From positions 806,001 to 870,000 of the forward strand of contig OOIN01000005.1 in the NCBI GenBank assembly GCA_900323505.1: a DNA stretch of 64,000 bases, written 5' to 3'. Under the pieces are notes generated by a model. That model was not told the DNA's origin, made no database searches, and worked only from the letters and a program-made list of their open reading frames with translations. Positions 10,901-20,206 of the stretch are shown here, in pieces (positions within the stretch are counted from its first letter, which is position 1; each line of letters opens with the position of its first letter). The DNA is from Ustilago trichophora (Eukaryota; Basidiomycota; Ustilaginomycetes; Ustilaginales; Ustilaginaceae). A program made the translations under genes and the position numbers.

Positions 10901-11502
10901 ACAGCGACGATGGGCTGCGATCACGCAAACAAGGTGGATCGAGCGGTGGAGATGTCAGAAAGGTGCTTGGTTTCACGCCGCCCACTCTGGGAAGCTTTTC
11001 CTCTGCTGTGGATGACGATGCATCGCCTCCGCCAGGCTACTCAGGGTTCCAACGAGCCTCGTCTCTCGGAGGAGGCTCAAACCGACCAGGCGGCGGATTT
11101 GGCACCTTCTCAGGCCGCACCTCTACCCTCCCCACTCCTCCCACCTCTTCACTCGGCGGCAGACGCAAACAATCCCTGATCCCACCATCGCGCCAACCTC
11201 CAGCCCCACCATCCTTCACAGATGCAGTCCGCCTCCGTGCCCGTCCAGAGGACTCGGTCGCCCTAGCCCGAGACGACGGCACAGCCCCTCGCCCCCGTGC
11301 AGACCTTAACAGCTTTCAGCAAGCTCACTCTCAAGGGATCAGTAGCATTTTGAACATGTTACCTGCTTCAGAGCCCAATTCGAATTCAGATGGTGGGTCC
11401 AGGAGTTCGCCTATCGTTATTCGTGAGAATGGGCCTAGTGCGAATGGAAGTGGTTCGGGTGGCAGGGGGAAGAGGCGTCTTGGGATGATGCGAAGGTTCT
11501 AA
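7972..11502 (+). CDS. SRS2: SRS2-like UvrD/Rep superfamily 1 DNA helicase
   Basis: 1,176 residues from ATG 7972; yeast Srs2 is about the same size. SF1A motifs in order: Walker A AGPGSGKTR (about 63-71), motif Ia TFTNKAANEM, DEFQDTN (about 280), GDPDQSIYGWRSA (about 305), TCHAAKGLEWPVVF (about 791) and ERRLLYVAMTRAES (about 826). An acidic, Lys/Ser-rich insert of roughly 170 residues (about 610-780) interrupts domain 2 and includes DIIDLCDSSEE, a SUMO-interacting-type motif. The last 330 residues are low-complexity, Gly/Pro/Ser-rich and end in a basic GKRRLGMMRRF. Family knowledge: a 3'-5' helicase that strips Rad51 from ssDNA and limits recombination at forks. Fungi with this architecture normally have one such gene, which favours Srs2 over a bacterial-type PcrA. 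Confidence 0.9.
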   Translation: MMAPRASTSQQEVTCQASSSRHEADATVPDTEANAVPAYLGALSKSQLAAATHPPTSCLQILAGPGSGKTRVLTSRVAWLVLDPANQLNPEDIVVVTFTNKAANEMKLRLVKLIGKERVDSLIIGTFHSVCARYLRKYGRLISLPNNFSIIDSDDAKRMFKAILKELKPELDKEHMSIKPEQAMSEISKAKANEIDPVRYKQLADQQAAKAQSKRAPIGNQFTGSAPFRQFMATIYTMYQQQLVDANALDFDDLLVYGVQLFRHQNQVVRNVRHVLVDEFQDTNITQYELMRLVARASQAVSIVGDPDQSIYGWRSAEIGNLDKMTKQFNGTQQARLEENYRSTGAILEIALKLVQQDTSRVDKGLYTSHPRGPPVVLKCHGSAQLEAAYIASEVKRVIAHSGGMLNYNDFVILLRFNYLSRALEAELQAKGIDSRMIGGHKFFDRMEVKDLLAYLALADNPGFTPAFIRVVNVPKRGIGDKSVADLLNMAKAEGCKPMELVERVVRGGKNPGIKPNIKKGLKDLVEAVEAIRQAATAGAPVAQLIELLLDKINYENYLKAQSLQDYEARWGNVQELISFSTIVAQNTAYPDANAPSIPLDEILSQTLSNQEGADRLKEQDDSDEDDDFEEVDIKPAMRKSSAPSNHPFFSKFEASRGSNRSRPPAKRDIIDLCDSSEESQEAAKVTEKKTGSSKKRRTQEEQSPSPKMEDDADAGKEGEAKSSLLTKLTKLDEIEDKVDSDTKEHDKGSADEEKKTPLRVFLEASILATDMAAENEQKDEKQKPKVTLSTCHAAKGLEWPVVFIPAIEEGCFPSFRCERPDEIAEERRLLYVAMTRAESMLYLTHATARMQGNDSQDKCLSNFVASVASKQNGGSCDSKNAIQFCTSRPELDAEAMKTVAKVTGKALPSDDTIKAAIAEWEKTSAKELKQVDQMNIGRMTGFGTYSSYGGAGGYSSAGVHSGATGGWNSQMGFGLYSDDGLRSRKQGGSSGGDVRKVLGFTPPTLGSFSSAVDDDASPPPGYSGFQRASSLGGGSNRPGGGFGTFSGRTSTLPTPPTSSLGGRRKQSLIPPSRQPPAPPSFTDAVRLRARPEDSVALARDDGTAPRPRADLNSFQQAHSQGISSILNMLPASEPNSNSDGGSRSSPIVIRENGPSANGSGSGGRGKRRLGMMRRF

Positions 11503-11569
11503 TCATGGCCATTTGGTGTCAGTGTAAGCATTGCGTGGTAATGAAGCAGTGTAATTTATCTCTATTGAT

Positions 11570-12784
11570 CTATGATGAGGGAGGGAAATCAACGCCGTTC
11601 ACCCGAATCCTATCCCTCTTCTCCATCACCCCCGTTCCCATCTCATACTCCTCCAATAAAGCCTTGTTCACTTTACTACCTCCACAAACCTCCACTACAA
11701 CATTCAGCTTTTTGCTTCCTCGGTCTTGTCCCACCTTTTGCTGGAGCACTTTTGAGCTTTGAATAACACTTTGCAAAATCCATGGGTGGAAGATGGGTGT
11801 AAGAGCGCTGGCACAACTTAATTCGACCATTCTGTGCTTGGAATCGGAAAGTTTGGTGAATTGCCAACATGCGCTAGCGCTGAGGTTGTCGGTGACTGTG
11901 AGTGTCACGATTTCTTGGTTTGGGGAGGAGGAGTGGAAGTGGATGGCGTCATGGAGCGTGGTGAGGGAGCATTTTTTTGTTCCCATCGATGTGCATTTGC
12001 TTTCGATTGCTTCAAGTGTTACCACGTTTTCTGGTAGAGAAGAGGAGGGTGAGGAAAGGAAATGATCAAAGGATCGATTGAAAGAGTCGACGCCAAAGTT
12101 TTGAACGGCAATCAAGACTGGTGCTTGGGTTGATGAGGTTGTATTTTTAATTACACCCTGGATGATGCCTCTGATGAGGCCTCCTCCGCCAACGCTGCTG
12201 ATTAGCACGTCGACCTCCTCTTGCCCTTCTTCCTGTGCTTGTTGAAATTGTTCAAATACCTCATCAACCAGTCCGCTGTGTCCGGCTACCAATTCATCCC
12301 CTTCAAAAGGATGCACATAAATCGAACCTTTCATCTGCTCCACCAATCGTAAAGCGGCTCCATTTGCCTGATCCCATGAATCACCCCCAACCACAACTTG
12401 CGCCCCATTCTTCCTCAACGTCTCCACCACATCAGCCTCGGTTGAAACAGGGACAAAAATTGTACATCCTACTCCAGCTCTGCTGGCAGCAAATGCGACG
12501 GCTAAACCTGCATTACCTCCGGAGCTTGAGATGAGGTGTGTGTTGGAGGCGCCATTTTTAAGGATTGCCGATTGGCAGATTTTGCCGATGCCACGAATTT
12601 TGAAGCTACCAGAGGGTTGATCGCAGTCAAGTTTGAGGTAGATATTGTGGCCGGTGCGAGCGGAGAGGGTGGGGGAGAGGTAGAGGGGTGTTCGATGGTG
12701 AAGAGGTGAAGAGACTGGGTTGGATTGCGTAGGGACTTCGCCCGTTGACGAGAGAACAGCGACGGATTCCGTCGAGACGGTCAT
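11570..12784 (-). CDS. CHA1: Catabolic L-serine/L-threonine dehydratase (PLP-dependent)
   Basis: 404 residues, ATG at 12784. Fold-type II PLP enzyme: the Schiff-base lysine is Lys62 in SGSFKIRG, the phosphate-binding loop is SSSGGNAGL (about 86-94), and a second Gly-rich loop SVGGGGLIRG lies near 200. Reaction: deamination of serine to pyruvate and threonine to 2-oxobutyrate. The ACT-type regulatory domain of biosynthetic threonine deaminase is absent, so the catabolic CHA1/SDS type fits better than ILV1. It is convergent with the helicase, stops only 67 bp apart. A racemase of related sequence cannot be fully excluded. Confidence 0.88.
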   Translation of the reverse strand: MTVSTESVAVLSSTGEVPTQSNPVSSPLHHRTPLYLSPTLSARTGHNIYLKLDCDQPSGSFKIRGIGKICQSAILKNGASNTHLISSSGGNAGLAVAFAASRAGVGCTIFVPVSTEADVVETLRKNGAQVVVGGDSWDQANGAALRLVEQMKGSIYVHPFEGDELVAGHSGLVDEVFEQFQQAQEEGQEEVDVLISSVGGGGLIRGIIQGVIKNTTSSTQAPVLIAVQNFGVDSFNRSFDHFLSSPSSSLPENVVTLEAIESKCTSMGTKKCSLTTLHDAIHFHSSSPNQEIVTLTVTDNLSASACWQFTKLSDSKHRMVELSCASALTPIFHPWILQSVIQSSKVLQQKVGQDRGSKKLNVVVEVCGGSKVNKALLEEYEMGTGVMEKRDRIRVNGVDFPPSS

Positions 12785-13204
12785 GATACAAAATATAGCA
12801 AAAAGCTACAATGACAGGAGAATGATAGAAAAGATGTGATGATGAGATGGTGGAAGAATTTGTGTAAAGCAGAAAAGAGAAGAGGAGAATGTGTTTGAGC
12901 TGGAAATGTGGCTTGTAAGACCAAGGAGCTTCCGGTTTTGCCGTGTGACTTCGAAAAAGCCCGGCGACTGCTCGGCGAATTTCCGCTTTGTCGCGCTGCT
13001 TCAACTCTCTCTGCATTCAGGGTCCTCAGCCCCCACGGTCCTCTTTCTCCGCGGAGTCCGCGTCCAACCTTCGAAAAATCACAATCACGCATAACTCCAT
13101 GACATTCAGGCTTAAGTAGTCCTATTCCAACAGATGCAGCAAATCTTGTGTAATCTATGATTGCAAAGAGTGGCGAGTAAGTGTATACGAGTAGAGGCGA
13201 TTCT
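12785..13204. other. Intergenic region between MEF2 and CHA1
   Basis: 420 bp holding the CHA1 promoter and leader (A/T-rich next to the start) and the MEF2 3' flank. No gene seen. Confidence 0.4.
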
Positions 13205-16177
13205 CTATCGACCCAACTCTTGCAAAATTTCACCCTGTCTATGGGCTGAAACTTTGGCAAATCCTTCGAGCTGCATGCTAAATTGCGCATTTCCTGCGGT
13301 CAGCGCTCTCAGCTTGGATGAATACCTGACCAAATTTGCCAGCGGTACAACTGCATGAATCTCCGCCTTACCATTACCACTTGTCGCACCATCTCCACCT
13401 TTGCCCTGAGCACCCAAAGATGAAGCAGAGGATTGCTGTTCAAACCGATTCGTCGCTTTGGGAATGTACACCTCTTCCACCGCATCACTGCCATTCGGTT
13501 GAGCGGCTAAGGTCGAGGTGGAAAGATGAACCACATCCTGTACAAGACCGTCCTGTTCGGCAGTGATATCGTTGATAACTTTGCCCAGATGAGGCTCGGG
13601 GACGGTGATGCGGGTTGTCATCATGGGTTCCATAAGAGAGGTCAATGCGACTGCGGGGACAGTGGTGAGCCCAGTGGAGGAGTCGATCTTGGGTTCACTG
13701 CGTAAGAGCTTGCGCAAATGGTGCGAGAGCAGATACGAGATGGATGCCGAGGATGAGAGTTCGCCAAAAAATTGGATGTTGGAGATGGAGATTTCAAGAC
13801 CCATCAATGGGTTTGAGGTCAAAGGTCCGCGGGAGAGTGCGGCGACCATGCCATTTTTGAACATGGTCTCCACTGTGGTGAGGTCGACTCCTGGAGGAAG
13901 GCCAGTAGTGGTGGCTGTGGTTGAATCGGAGGTCTTGAAGGTGGCGGCTGCCGACTTGGATCGAGATTGTCTAGGAGTCTCGGCAAGATATGCTTCTATA
14001 TCTCCTTCATCCTCGGCCCCCGCCTTCGCCTTCGCCTTCCCTACCTTACCAGTCTCATCACCATCAGAAGCGAAAGAAATGTTTACAACATTCCCCCCGA
14101 ACACCGCAGCATCACTCGCATGCATCTTATCCAGTTCATCCTCACCCAGCCCCCTCACCCGCATCTTGGCCCCAATCTTGATCTTTTTCCCCGCCAACTC
14201 CCTCTCTACCACTTCATCCACCTCCAACCAACCCAAACCTTCCTCCAACGTCTCCCTGTACGACACCCTTACAGCACCCATCCTCGCATTAACCCCAAAT
14301 TCATTCTCCAGGCGATCCTTGGCAATCTCCAAATGCAGTTCTCCCATCCCACTCAACACGGTTTGCCCCGTCGTGCCCTCGCCTGATTCATCCAAGCGCA
14401 ACGAAGGATCCGTTCGAATCAAGAGATTGAGCGCCTCAGAGACGCTATCCACGTCCGACTTTGATGCTGGCTCCAGAGACATGCTGAATACAGGCGGGGG
14501 AATGTGTACCCTTTTCAGGCCGAGGGATTTCACCTCGGCTGGATCGAGCAGTTTTGTCGAAGAAGAGGAGCTGTTGTTGGGGGCGGAAGAGATGTCGACG
14601 AGTGTGTCGCCTGTGCGGGTGTCTCGCAGACCGAGAATAACGCCGATTTGACCAGCGCGGAGTGTAGCTGTTTCGACGTATTGGTCTGCAAAGGGGAAGA
14701 GAACTCGAGACAGCCTCTCTCGTGCACCAGTCGTGGTGTTGAACAGCACACTTGAGCGTTGCAGTGTGCCAGAGTAGACACGGACGAACGTTGTAGGTCC
14801 TCTGCGCTTGTCGTGGACGACTTTGAATGCTAGAGCTGTGGTACGTTTATCGTTGAGCGAGATCGAGACGTCTTTGCCGCTGCTTGCTTCTGCGACTCCC
14901 TTGTCGCCCTTCGGTGCCTTGGTGTTGGTGGTGGCGGTGGTGGCGACGGTCCCAGTCACACCGGGCTTGTCCGCTGGGCTAGGTAAGAAGTCTCCAATCG
15001 CATCTAACAGTGGTTGTACACCGATGTTCTTCGCTGCAGATCCGCAGAGTACGGGCAAAATGGTTCCTTCCAAGGTCTGCCTCCGGATGGCTTGCCTAAC
15101 AGATGCGGAGGGCATCTTGGAGTGTGGTTCTTCGTTCGACCCTGTCGGCAGGCCGAACAGCTCCTCCAGCAGTTGATCGTCGAGGGATGCCAGACATTCG
15201 ACCAGTGCATGCCTGGCTTCCTTTGCCTCTGCGTACATCTCGTGTGCCTCGGTAAGCGGTGTTCGCGTTACAGTCTCTCCTGCTTTACCGGTGAATGTCA
15301 AAGTCTGCATCTCTACAAGGTCCACCAGCCCTTCGATTCCCGGTTCGTCCTTGCCTTTCACCGGAATGGGCAACTGCAACAGGAGCGGTCGCTGATGCAT
15401 CCCAGATCGGATGACACTCCTCAGCGATTGTGCTACCGAGCTTCCCATCCGATCCAGCTTGTTGATGAACAGAATCGATGCCTTGACATCGTATCTTGCC
15501 GCCTGAGACCACACGTTCTCTGTTTGCGATTCCACCCCTTCCACACCGTCCAGTACCACCACGGCTCCATCGACCACACGTAGCGCGCGCTCGACCTCAA
15601 TACCAAAATCAATATGACCCGGGGTATCAACTAGTGTAATACCCACTGTTGCCCTTTTACCCTTTTCCACCTTTGCTTTGATGCCTGATGAGGAGGGGGC
15701 GGGCCACCACACGGGACCGACGGCGGCGGATTGAATAGTAATCCCACGCTGCCTCTCTTGCTCGAGGAAGTCTGTCACTGTGCTGCCAGAGTCTACATCG
15801 CCTGGAACTGCACCTGCTGCAGAGGTGCCACCAAGTGCATTGGTGAGGTGAAGCAGACGCTCGGTGAGGGTGGTCTTACCCGCATCGATATGGGCAATGA
15901 TGGAGATATTGCGTAAGGCAGAGATTGGATGTTTCTCCGCATGTGGAGCTGAGGCGTCAGCCACTTGCCAAATGGAAGAGGTCGTTGAGAAGTGGCGGCT
16001 GCTACTAAGGGCGGCAGAAAGTGTCGAGACGGTGTGTCGAGCAGACGTGATATAGGTTGGGGAGGATTTGTGGGGGGCAGCGGTGCGTAAAGTCGACAAG
16101 GCCCGAGAAGATGCTTGTCGGGAGGACAACGTTGACCCGGACAACCGACTCGTACAGCAGCGACGTGCCAGACTCAT
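13205..16177 (-). CDS. MEF2: Mitochondrial elongation factor G2 / ribosome-releasing factor 2
   Basis: 990 residues, ATG at 16177. An Arg/Ser-rich N-terminus without acidic residues for about 70 positions, containing RHFSTTSS, indicates mitochondrial import. GTPase motifs: AHIDAGKTT (95-103), GDVDSGSTVTDFLEQERQRG, DTPGH, NKLDRMG. Domains II-V follow, with SGMGELHLEIAKDRLE in domain III. The VTDFLEQERQRGITIQSAAV form matches GFM2/Mef2 rather than EF-G1. Family knowledge: works with mitochondrial RRF to split ribosomes after termination. It is longer than yeast Mef2 (about 820), through Ser/Thr/Ala-rich insertions in the domain IV region (about 700-780) and a poly-Ser stretch. Confidence 0.88.
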   Translation of the reverse strand: MSLARRCCTSRLSGSTLSSRQASSRALSTLRTAAPHKSSPTYITSARHTVSTLSAALSSSRHFSTTSSIWQVADASAPHAEKHPISALRNISIIAHIDAGKTTLTERLLHLTNALGGTSAAGAVPGDVDSGSTVTDFLEQERQRGITIQSAAVGPVWWPAPSSSGIKAKVEKGKRATVGITLVDTPGHIDFGIEVERALRVVDGAVVVLDGVEGVESQTENVWSQAARYDVKASILFINKLDRMGSSVAQSLRSVIRSGMHQRPLLLQLPIPVKGKDEPGIEGLVDLVEMQTLTFTGKAGETVTRTPLTEAHEMYAEAKEARHALVECLASLDDQLLEELFGLPTGSNEEPHSKMPSASVRQAIRRQTLEGTILPVLCGSAAKNIGVQPLLDAIGDFLPSPADKPGVTGTVATTATTNTKAPKGDKGVAEASSGKDVSISLNDKRTTALAFKVVHDKRRGPTTFVRVYSGTLQRSSVLFNTTTGARERLSRVLFPFADQYVETATLRAGQIGVILGLRDTRTGDTLVDISSAPNNSSSSSTKLLDPAEVKSLGLKRVHIPPPVFSMSLEPASKSDVDSVSEALNLLIRTDPSLRLDESGEGTTGQTVLSGMGELHLEIAKDRLENEFGVNARMGAVRVSYRETLEEGLGWLEVDEVVERELAGKKIKIGAKMRVRGLGEDELDKMHASDAAVFGGNVVNISFASDGDETGKVGKAKAKAGAEDEGDIEAYLAETPRQSRSKSAAATFKTSDSTTATTTGLPPGVDLTTVETMFKNGMVAALSRGPLTSNPLMGLEISISNIQFFGELSSSASISYLLSHHLRKLLRSEPKIDSSTGLTTVPAVALTSLMEPMMTTRITVPEPHLGKVINDITAEQDGLVQDVVHLSTSTLAAQPNGSDAVEEVYIPKATNRFEQQSSASSLGAQGKGGDGATSGNGKAEIHAVVPLANLVRYSSKLRALTAGNAQFSMQLEGFAKVSAHRQGEILQELGR

Positions 16178-16453
16178 CGCTTTTTAGATGGAGCTCTTCA
16201 ATGAGCTGTCAAGAAGTTGAGAGATTGCTGTAAGGGCTTCGGCAAGTAGCGAATAGGTGGAAAGATGTTGAGCACTTCTTCTCAATTCGCCAAAAATTGA
16301 CTTCCGACTTCCGCGATTTTTCCCCTCCCTCTCATATCAGCACAACTTTCTGAACTTGTGATGCAACTACAGTACACACATCTCCTAGACAGATCAAATG
16401 TGCGGTACAATGGAATTCAGATCTATTACAAAGGAAGAGACGAAGCAGTGTAA
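16178..16453. other. Short intergenic region between MEF2 and BOR1-like gene
   Basis: 276 bp that must contain both the BOR1-like 3' end and the MEF2 promoter. Includes ATACAGTACACACA-like sequence near 16370. Nothing else recognised. Confidence 0.4.
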
Positions 16454-19141
16454 CTACTCTTGCGATGCATCCCCCTGTCGCCACTGGACAGGCGGGGGAG
16501 GGGAACCGGCGCCCCTTGAGGGATTCTCTACCGAAACGTAGCGAGGTTTCCTCTTAGGAGATTTGAGATCTTTGCCGGTGCTCGAGGTTGGTGCTTCGAC
16601 GACTTGCTCGACAAATCGGGAGCCGGTCGAGTCTGATGGTGGGATGGTGGTGGTGGTGACGGCCGGTGCTGCTGCTCCAAATGAAGTCTGTTCGGATGTC
16701 GCTGGCGGTTGCAGCTGTACAGAAGGAACCGCAGAGCTCTCTTCCTTCTGGACTGCTTCCTTTGCATGCTTGGCCTCGGCAGCCTCTTCGGCTTCCTCCC
16801 GACGATCGTCCTCCGCAGCGGCTGCAGCGCCAGATCCGAGACCGGAAGCAACGATCCCAGCCCCCGAGGCGGGAGCGACATTGCGTTGAGGATCAGCCGT
16901 TTGGTGACCTCCCAGCCCAGCCACTGTGCGGACGGCCTCCCTTGGCTCCGGCTCTCCATCCTCGTCAACATCCGATGCTTCACCAGCGCGTGCTTCTTCA
17001 TCATCCTGTGGTCGCTTGTGCTCCTTGGCGTACTCATTGTGGAACTGCGAAGCGGATTTCTCCCCACCGGTACCTCGTCCTTGTTCCTCATCCTCGTCGT
17101 CAGTCTCGTCGAGCGACTTTTTGTAATACAGCTCGCCAGCGATCTTTGTATCTAGGGCGATCTCCACCCCTCGACCTGTCACACGCTCTGGCTCGTGGCC
17201 GAGCGACGCAAGCACGCCATCCGCATCGGCCGTAGGCGCATCGAGAATCTTTAGCTCGAGTGGGCTGAACCATCTCGGCACCAAAAAGTATCGCACCGGG
17301 ATGAGAAGGGTGATGATCACTGGAAATCCGATACCGGCGATCGTAGCGCTGATCGCGATTGTCATGGCAGCAAACAGCCACTGAATGCCAACAAAGAGGG
17401 CGATCTTGCTCCTTCGGATGGTGTTGAGCGGCTCATCGGGAGGTGCAAGGCGGCGATCGCGGAAGATGGCAAGCGTTCGCATCGTGATGTTATTGCGTTC
17501 GATTGACGCCCACCCAACAAGGATGAAGACACCAGCAAACACGGCGCGAGGCATGGTGCCGAGTACAACCAGGAGTGGTCGCGTCATAGTACCGAGCGTG
17601 AGTAGACCGACAATGAGGTATGAAAGACGATTCTCGACAACGCGGACGTTGACAATATGCTGCTGCTTGACGGTGCGCATCTTGCTCTTGCCTTTAGAGA
17701 GTGTTTCGCGGGCAATACGCTTGTGTGCATCTGGCTTCTCGACCTGCTTGTAGACGGACAGAGTCTCGGTGTGGACTGGTGCTTGGGGGACGAGACCGTT
17801 GGGTGCGGGCAATCCAAGGAAGCCGGAAACAAGCGTTGTGACGCCGAGAAGGAAGAAGTCCCAGTGGAATCCGGCGGGCTTTCGGACAGGGTAGTTCCTC
17901 GCTTGGGCCATGACACTGCTGACGTTGTGATCAAAGTAGAAGAGCAACATGATGAGGAAGCCGAGCGGTGCGCCGACAAAGACGTACTTGAGCTCGATGT
18001 TCCAGAAGTCGATGAACCATCCACGTTCCAGAGTTGGGAAGAATGCCTTGGTGATGGGAAGCCTCTCGATGGGCACGCGCTCGAGCGAGTTCTTTGGAAA
18101 GTGGCTGAATCCGGTCCAAAAAATGCAGCCCGCAGCGAAAGCGTAGCCTGCTACGAGGTTGCGCACTTTGAAAGGCAAATAGGTTGTATTTCCGACCTTG
18201 GCCACAAAGTAGACCGAGATGGTGAAAAGAATGGCAATCGTAACCGAAAGCCAGCCTGTCGCATTGTCCAGCGGAAGTGGCTCGAATTCTTCAAGCAGCA
18301 GCTCGATACCCTTCTGGATGTAAATGACACCAACGTAGAACCCGAATGTCTCGGATGTCATGTCGGTGATGAATCTGGTAAAGTCGCAGACGTTAAAGAT
18401 GGCGATGACAAAGTGGAAAGCGGCTGCCCAGATCAACGCCCACGCTTGGATGCGGAGGTAGCCGAGTCGGTCGAATCCATAGTGGCCAACAAAAATGTTG
18501 TACTGGGTATAGTTGACGAGGTTGATCAGACCGGTCACACCGACAAAGGTGAGTGGCTGCACGGAAAAGACGGCAAAGACGATGGCGGCCAATGCGGAAG
18601 CGAGGAGGACCTCGTTGATGCCGTACGATCCACCAGTGCGATAGTTCATGTCGAGAACGTAGGCGATGGCGGGCATGAGGTTGATGAAATACATGCGAAT
18701 GACGCTGTTGATGACAGTCCACCAGTTCCTTGGCTCAAAACCTTCAATCCAGTCGCTGGCGAGGAAGGGCTTACGACGACGCAGATCGTACCACATGCCA
18801 CGGAAGGGCATCAGTTCGTATGCCCAGGATCGCTGCGACCAAGGCTTATCACCGGCAAAGAGCGGATATGCAGCGGGGCTTCGGCGCTTTCCGCGCTTGT
18901 CCTGTCTGTCTTTCTTTCCTGCATTAAAGGCTGTCTTGTCGTCATGATCATGGTCTGGTTGGGATGCCTTACCAGCTGTCCTGCGATTGGAGAGTCCATT
19001 GTTGGAGACGTTCTGGGAAGAGGAGCCGACAGTGACGGATCCAGCATCATGGGAGTTGCGTGCTGTGCTAGAGGAGCTGCCAGCTCGCTGCTGCTGGACA
19101 GCGCTCAGAGGTGGGACTGAGCCTGGATCGATCGAGTTCAT
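16454..19141 (-). CDS. BOR1: SLC4/BOR1-type anion (borate/bicarbonate) transporter
   Basis: 895 residues from ATG 19141; the frame extends to a TTG at 19207 but has no earlier ATG. The first 110 residues are hydrophilic. The membrane domain (about 115-660) opens with PFRGMWYDLRRRKPFLASDW and contains the family stretch SVQPLTFVGVTGLINLVNYTQYN and later GLPAPNGLVPQAPVHTE. About 10-14 membrane helices are expected. Family knowledge: yeast Bor1 exports borate across the plasma membrane. The C-terminal 220 residues form an unusual acidic, Ala/Glu/Ser-rich tail, making the protein about 1.5 times yeast Bor1 (about 576). The exact substrate is inferred. Confidence 0.87.
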   Translation of the reverse strand: MNSIDPGSVPPLSAVQQQRAGSSSSTARNSHDAGSVTVGSSSQNVSNNGLSNRRTAGKASQPDHDHDDKTAFNAGKKDRQDKRGKRRSPAAYPLFAGDKPWSQRSWAYELMPFRGMWYDLRRRKPFLASDWIEGFEPRNWWTVINSVIRMYFINLMPAIAYVLDMNYRTGGSYGINEVLLASALAAIVFAVFSVQPLTFVGVTGLINLVNYTQYNIFVGHYGFDRLGYLRIQAWALIWAAAFHFVIAIFNVCDFTRFITDMTSETFGFYVGVIYIQKGIELLLEEFEPLPLDNATGWLSVTIAILFTISVYFVAKVGNTTYLPFKVRNLVAGYAFAAGCIFWTGFSHFPKNSLERVPIERLPITKAFFPTLERGWFIDFWNIELKYVFVGAPLGFLIMLLFYFDHNVSSVMAQARNYPVRKPAGFHWDFFLLGVTTLVSGFLGLPAPNGLVPQAPVHTETLSVYKQVEKPDAHKRIARETLSKGKSKMRTVKQQHIVNVRVVENRLSYLIVGLLTLGTMTRPLLVVLGTMPRAVFAGVFILVGWASIERNNITMRTLAIFRDRRLAPPDEPLNTIRRSKIALFVGIQWLFAAMTIAISATIAGIGFPVIITLLIPVRYFLVPRWFSPLELKILDAPTADADGVLASLGHEPERVTGRGVEIALDTKIAGELYYKKSLDETDDEDEEQGRGTGGEKSASQFHNEYAKEHKRPQDDEEARAGEASDVDEDGEPEPREAVRTVAGLGGHQTADPQRNVAPASGAGIVASGLGSGAAAAAEDDRREEAEEAAEAKHAKEAVQKEESSAVPSVQLQPPATSEQTSFGAAAPAVTTTTIPPSDSTGSRFVEQVVEAPTSSTGKDLKSPKRKPRYVSVENPSRGAGSPPPPVQWRQGDASQE

Positions 19142-19572
19142 TCTTGCTTGCTTCTCTATCTGGGTGAGATGAGAGCTGCGGGTGCTGTATGAGATGTGAT
19201 CGATCAAGCCTAGAAGAGCCGATGTGGAGCTTGTGTCACCGATATGGAGCCATGGAGAGCCAAGGCTTTGCTCAGTGCAAGATAGTCTTTGGTGATGGTC
19301 TAGGAGAAGGAGGGTACCCGAGATGAAATCTTTTTCCCCATGGGCTGGGTGACTTTATAGAGTTCTACCGGCTTTGTCGCAAAGCATTGGTGGGTGATTG
19401 AACAGTTGGGCAATTCATGCAGTGGTGGGCGAAAAGTCAAAAAAGTTGTCCTGAGAGAGAGTTTGAGAGTGATACCATCTATCGGCCACGTCGGCCAATT
19501 GGTGCTTGTTTTGCTCCGAAGCCGAAACAGAGTTCAACGTTTGTTTGTGAATGGCAGTGGTTGTGAGTCCTA

Positions 19573-19584
19573 TACTGTACAGTA
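19573..19584. repeat. Perfect 12-bp palindrome TACTGTACAGTA
   Basis: Exact self-complementary 12-mer in the BOR1 upstream region; an identical copy occurs at 20195-20206. Confidence 0.75.
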
Positions 19585-20065
19585 TGGTTGCCAGGCCAGT
19601 TTCGGGGTCGGGATCTGTTATTGTTTTTGCTTTGCAGCACAAGCGCGACCCCTGTTTTGTCTGATTTTCTAAGGATTTTTCTTTCTTTCTCTCAAAAAGA
19701 TAAAAAATCCACCCAAATAAACAAATCGAAATCCACTTTCCAACTTTCCAAATTGAAGCGCAAGAGGGATCGCCCAAGCATGGCAGGACTCTGCACGATT
19801 TGTCCTACCTCAAACTCTCCTCGCAAAGCACAATCAAGCGAAAAAAAAGATAACCTAGCATGATGCTTCACATTGGACCAAGCTGGTTAGCCTCGTCGCC
19901 AAGTTGGTTCAACCTTTCTCTCGGATGCACACCATGTTCATTGATCGCGGTGGAGAGGTAAAGTGAAGACAATGATGTCCGGAGCACGATGACGGCATGT
20001 CCCGTTGAAAAATTCCGTCGGCGCAAAATTGGACCGCTTAGCAGCGTGACGACAGGGAAAGCCCC

Positions 20066-20094
20066 ATGTGTGTGTGTGTGCGTGTGTGTGTGTC
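20066..20094. repeat. GT dinucleotide microsatellite
   Basis: TGTGTGTGTGTG, one CG interruption, then GTGTGTGTGTGT. Simple repeat in non-coding DNA. Confidence 0.8.
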
Positions 20095-20194
20095 TGATCT
20101 TGCATCGGGGTTCATGGCGGCGATACGGCTCTACCGCGAGAAAAGAAGAAAAAAATGCGGAAAAAGAGGTGAATTCAAATGCCGACCGACGTTG

Positions 20195-20206
20195 TACTGT
20201 ACAGTA
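20195..20206. repeat. Perfect 12-bp palindrome TACTGTACAGTA
   Basis: Second exact copy in this intergenic region, followed immediately by CGTACTGCAG. Confidence 0.75.

Noticed and set aside
13605..14651. 348-codon + strand frame opposite MEF2
   Set aside because: Antisense of domains conserved in EF-G2; Ser-rich shadow only.
17657..19120. 487-codon + strand frame opposite BOR1
   Set aside because: Exact antisense of the transporter; acidic shadow composition (many Asp/Val from reversed codons) and no domain.
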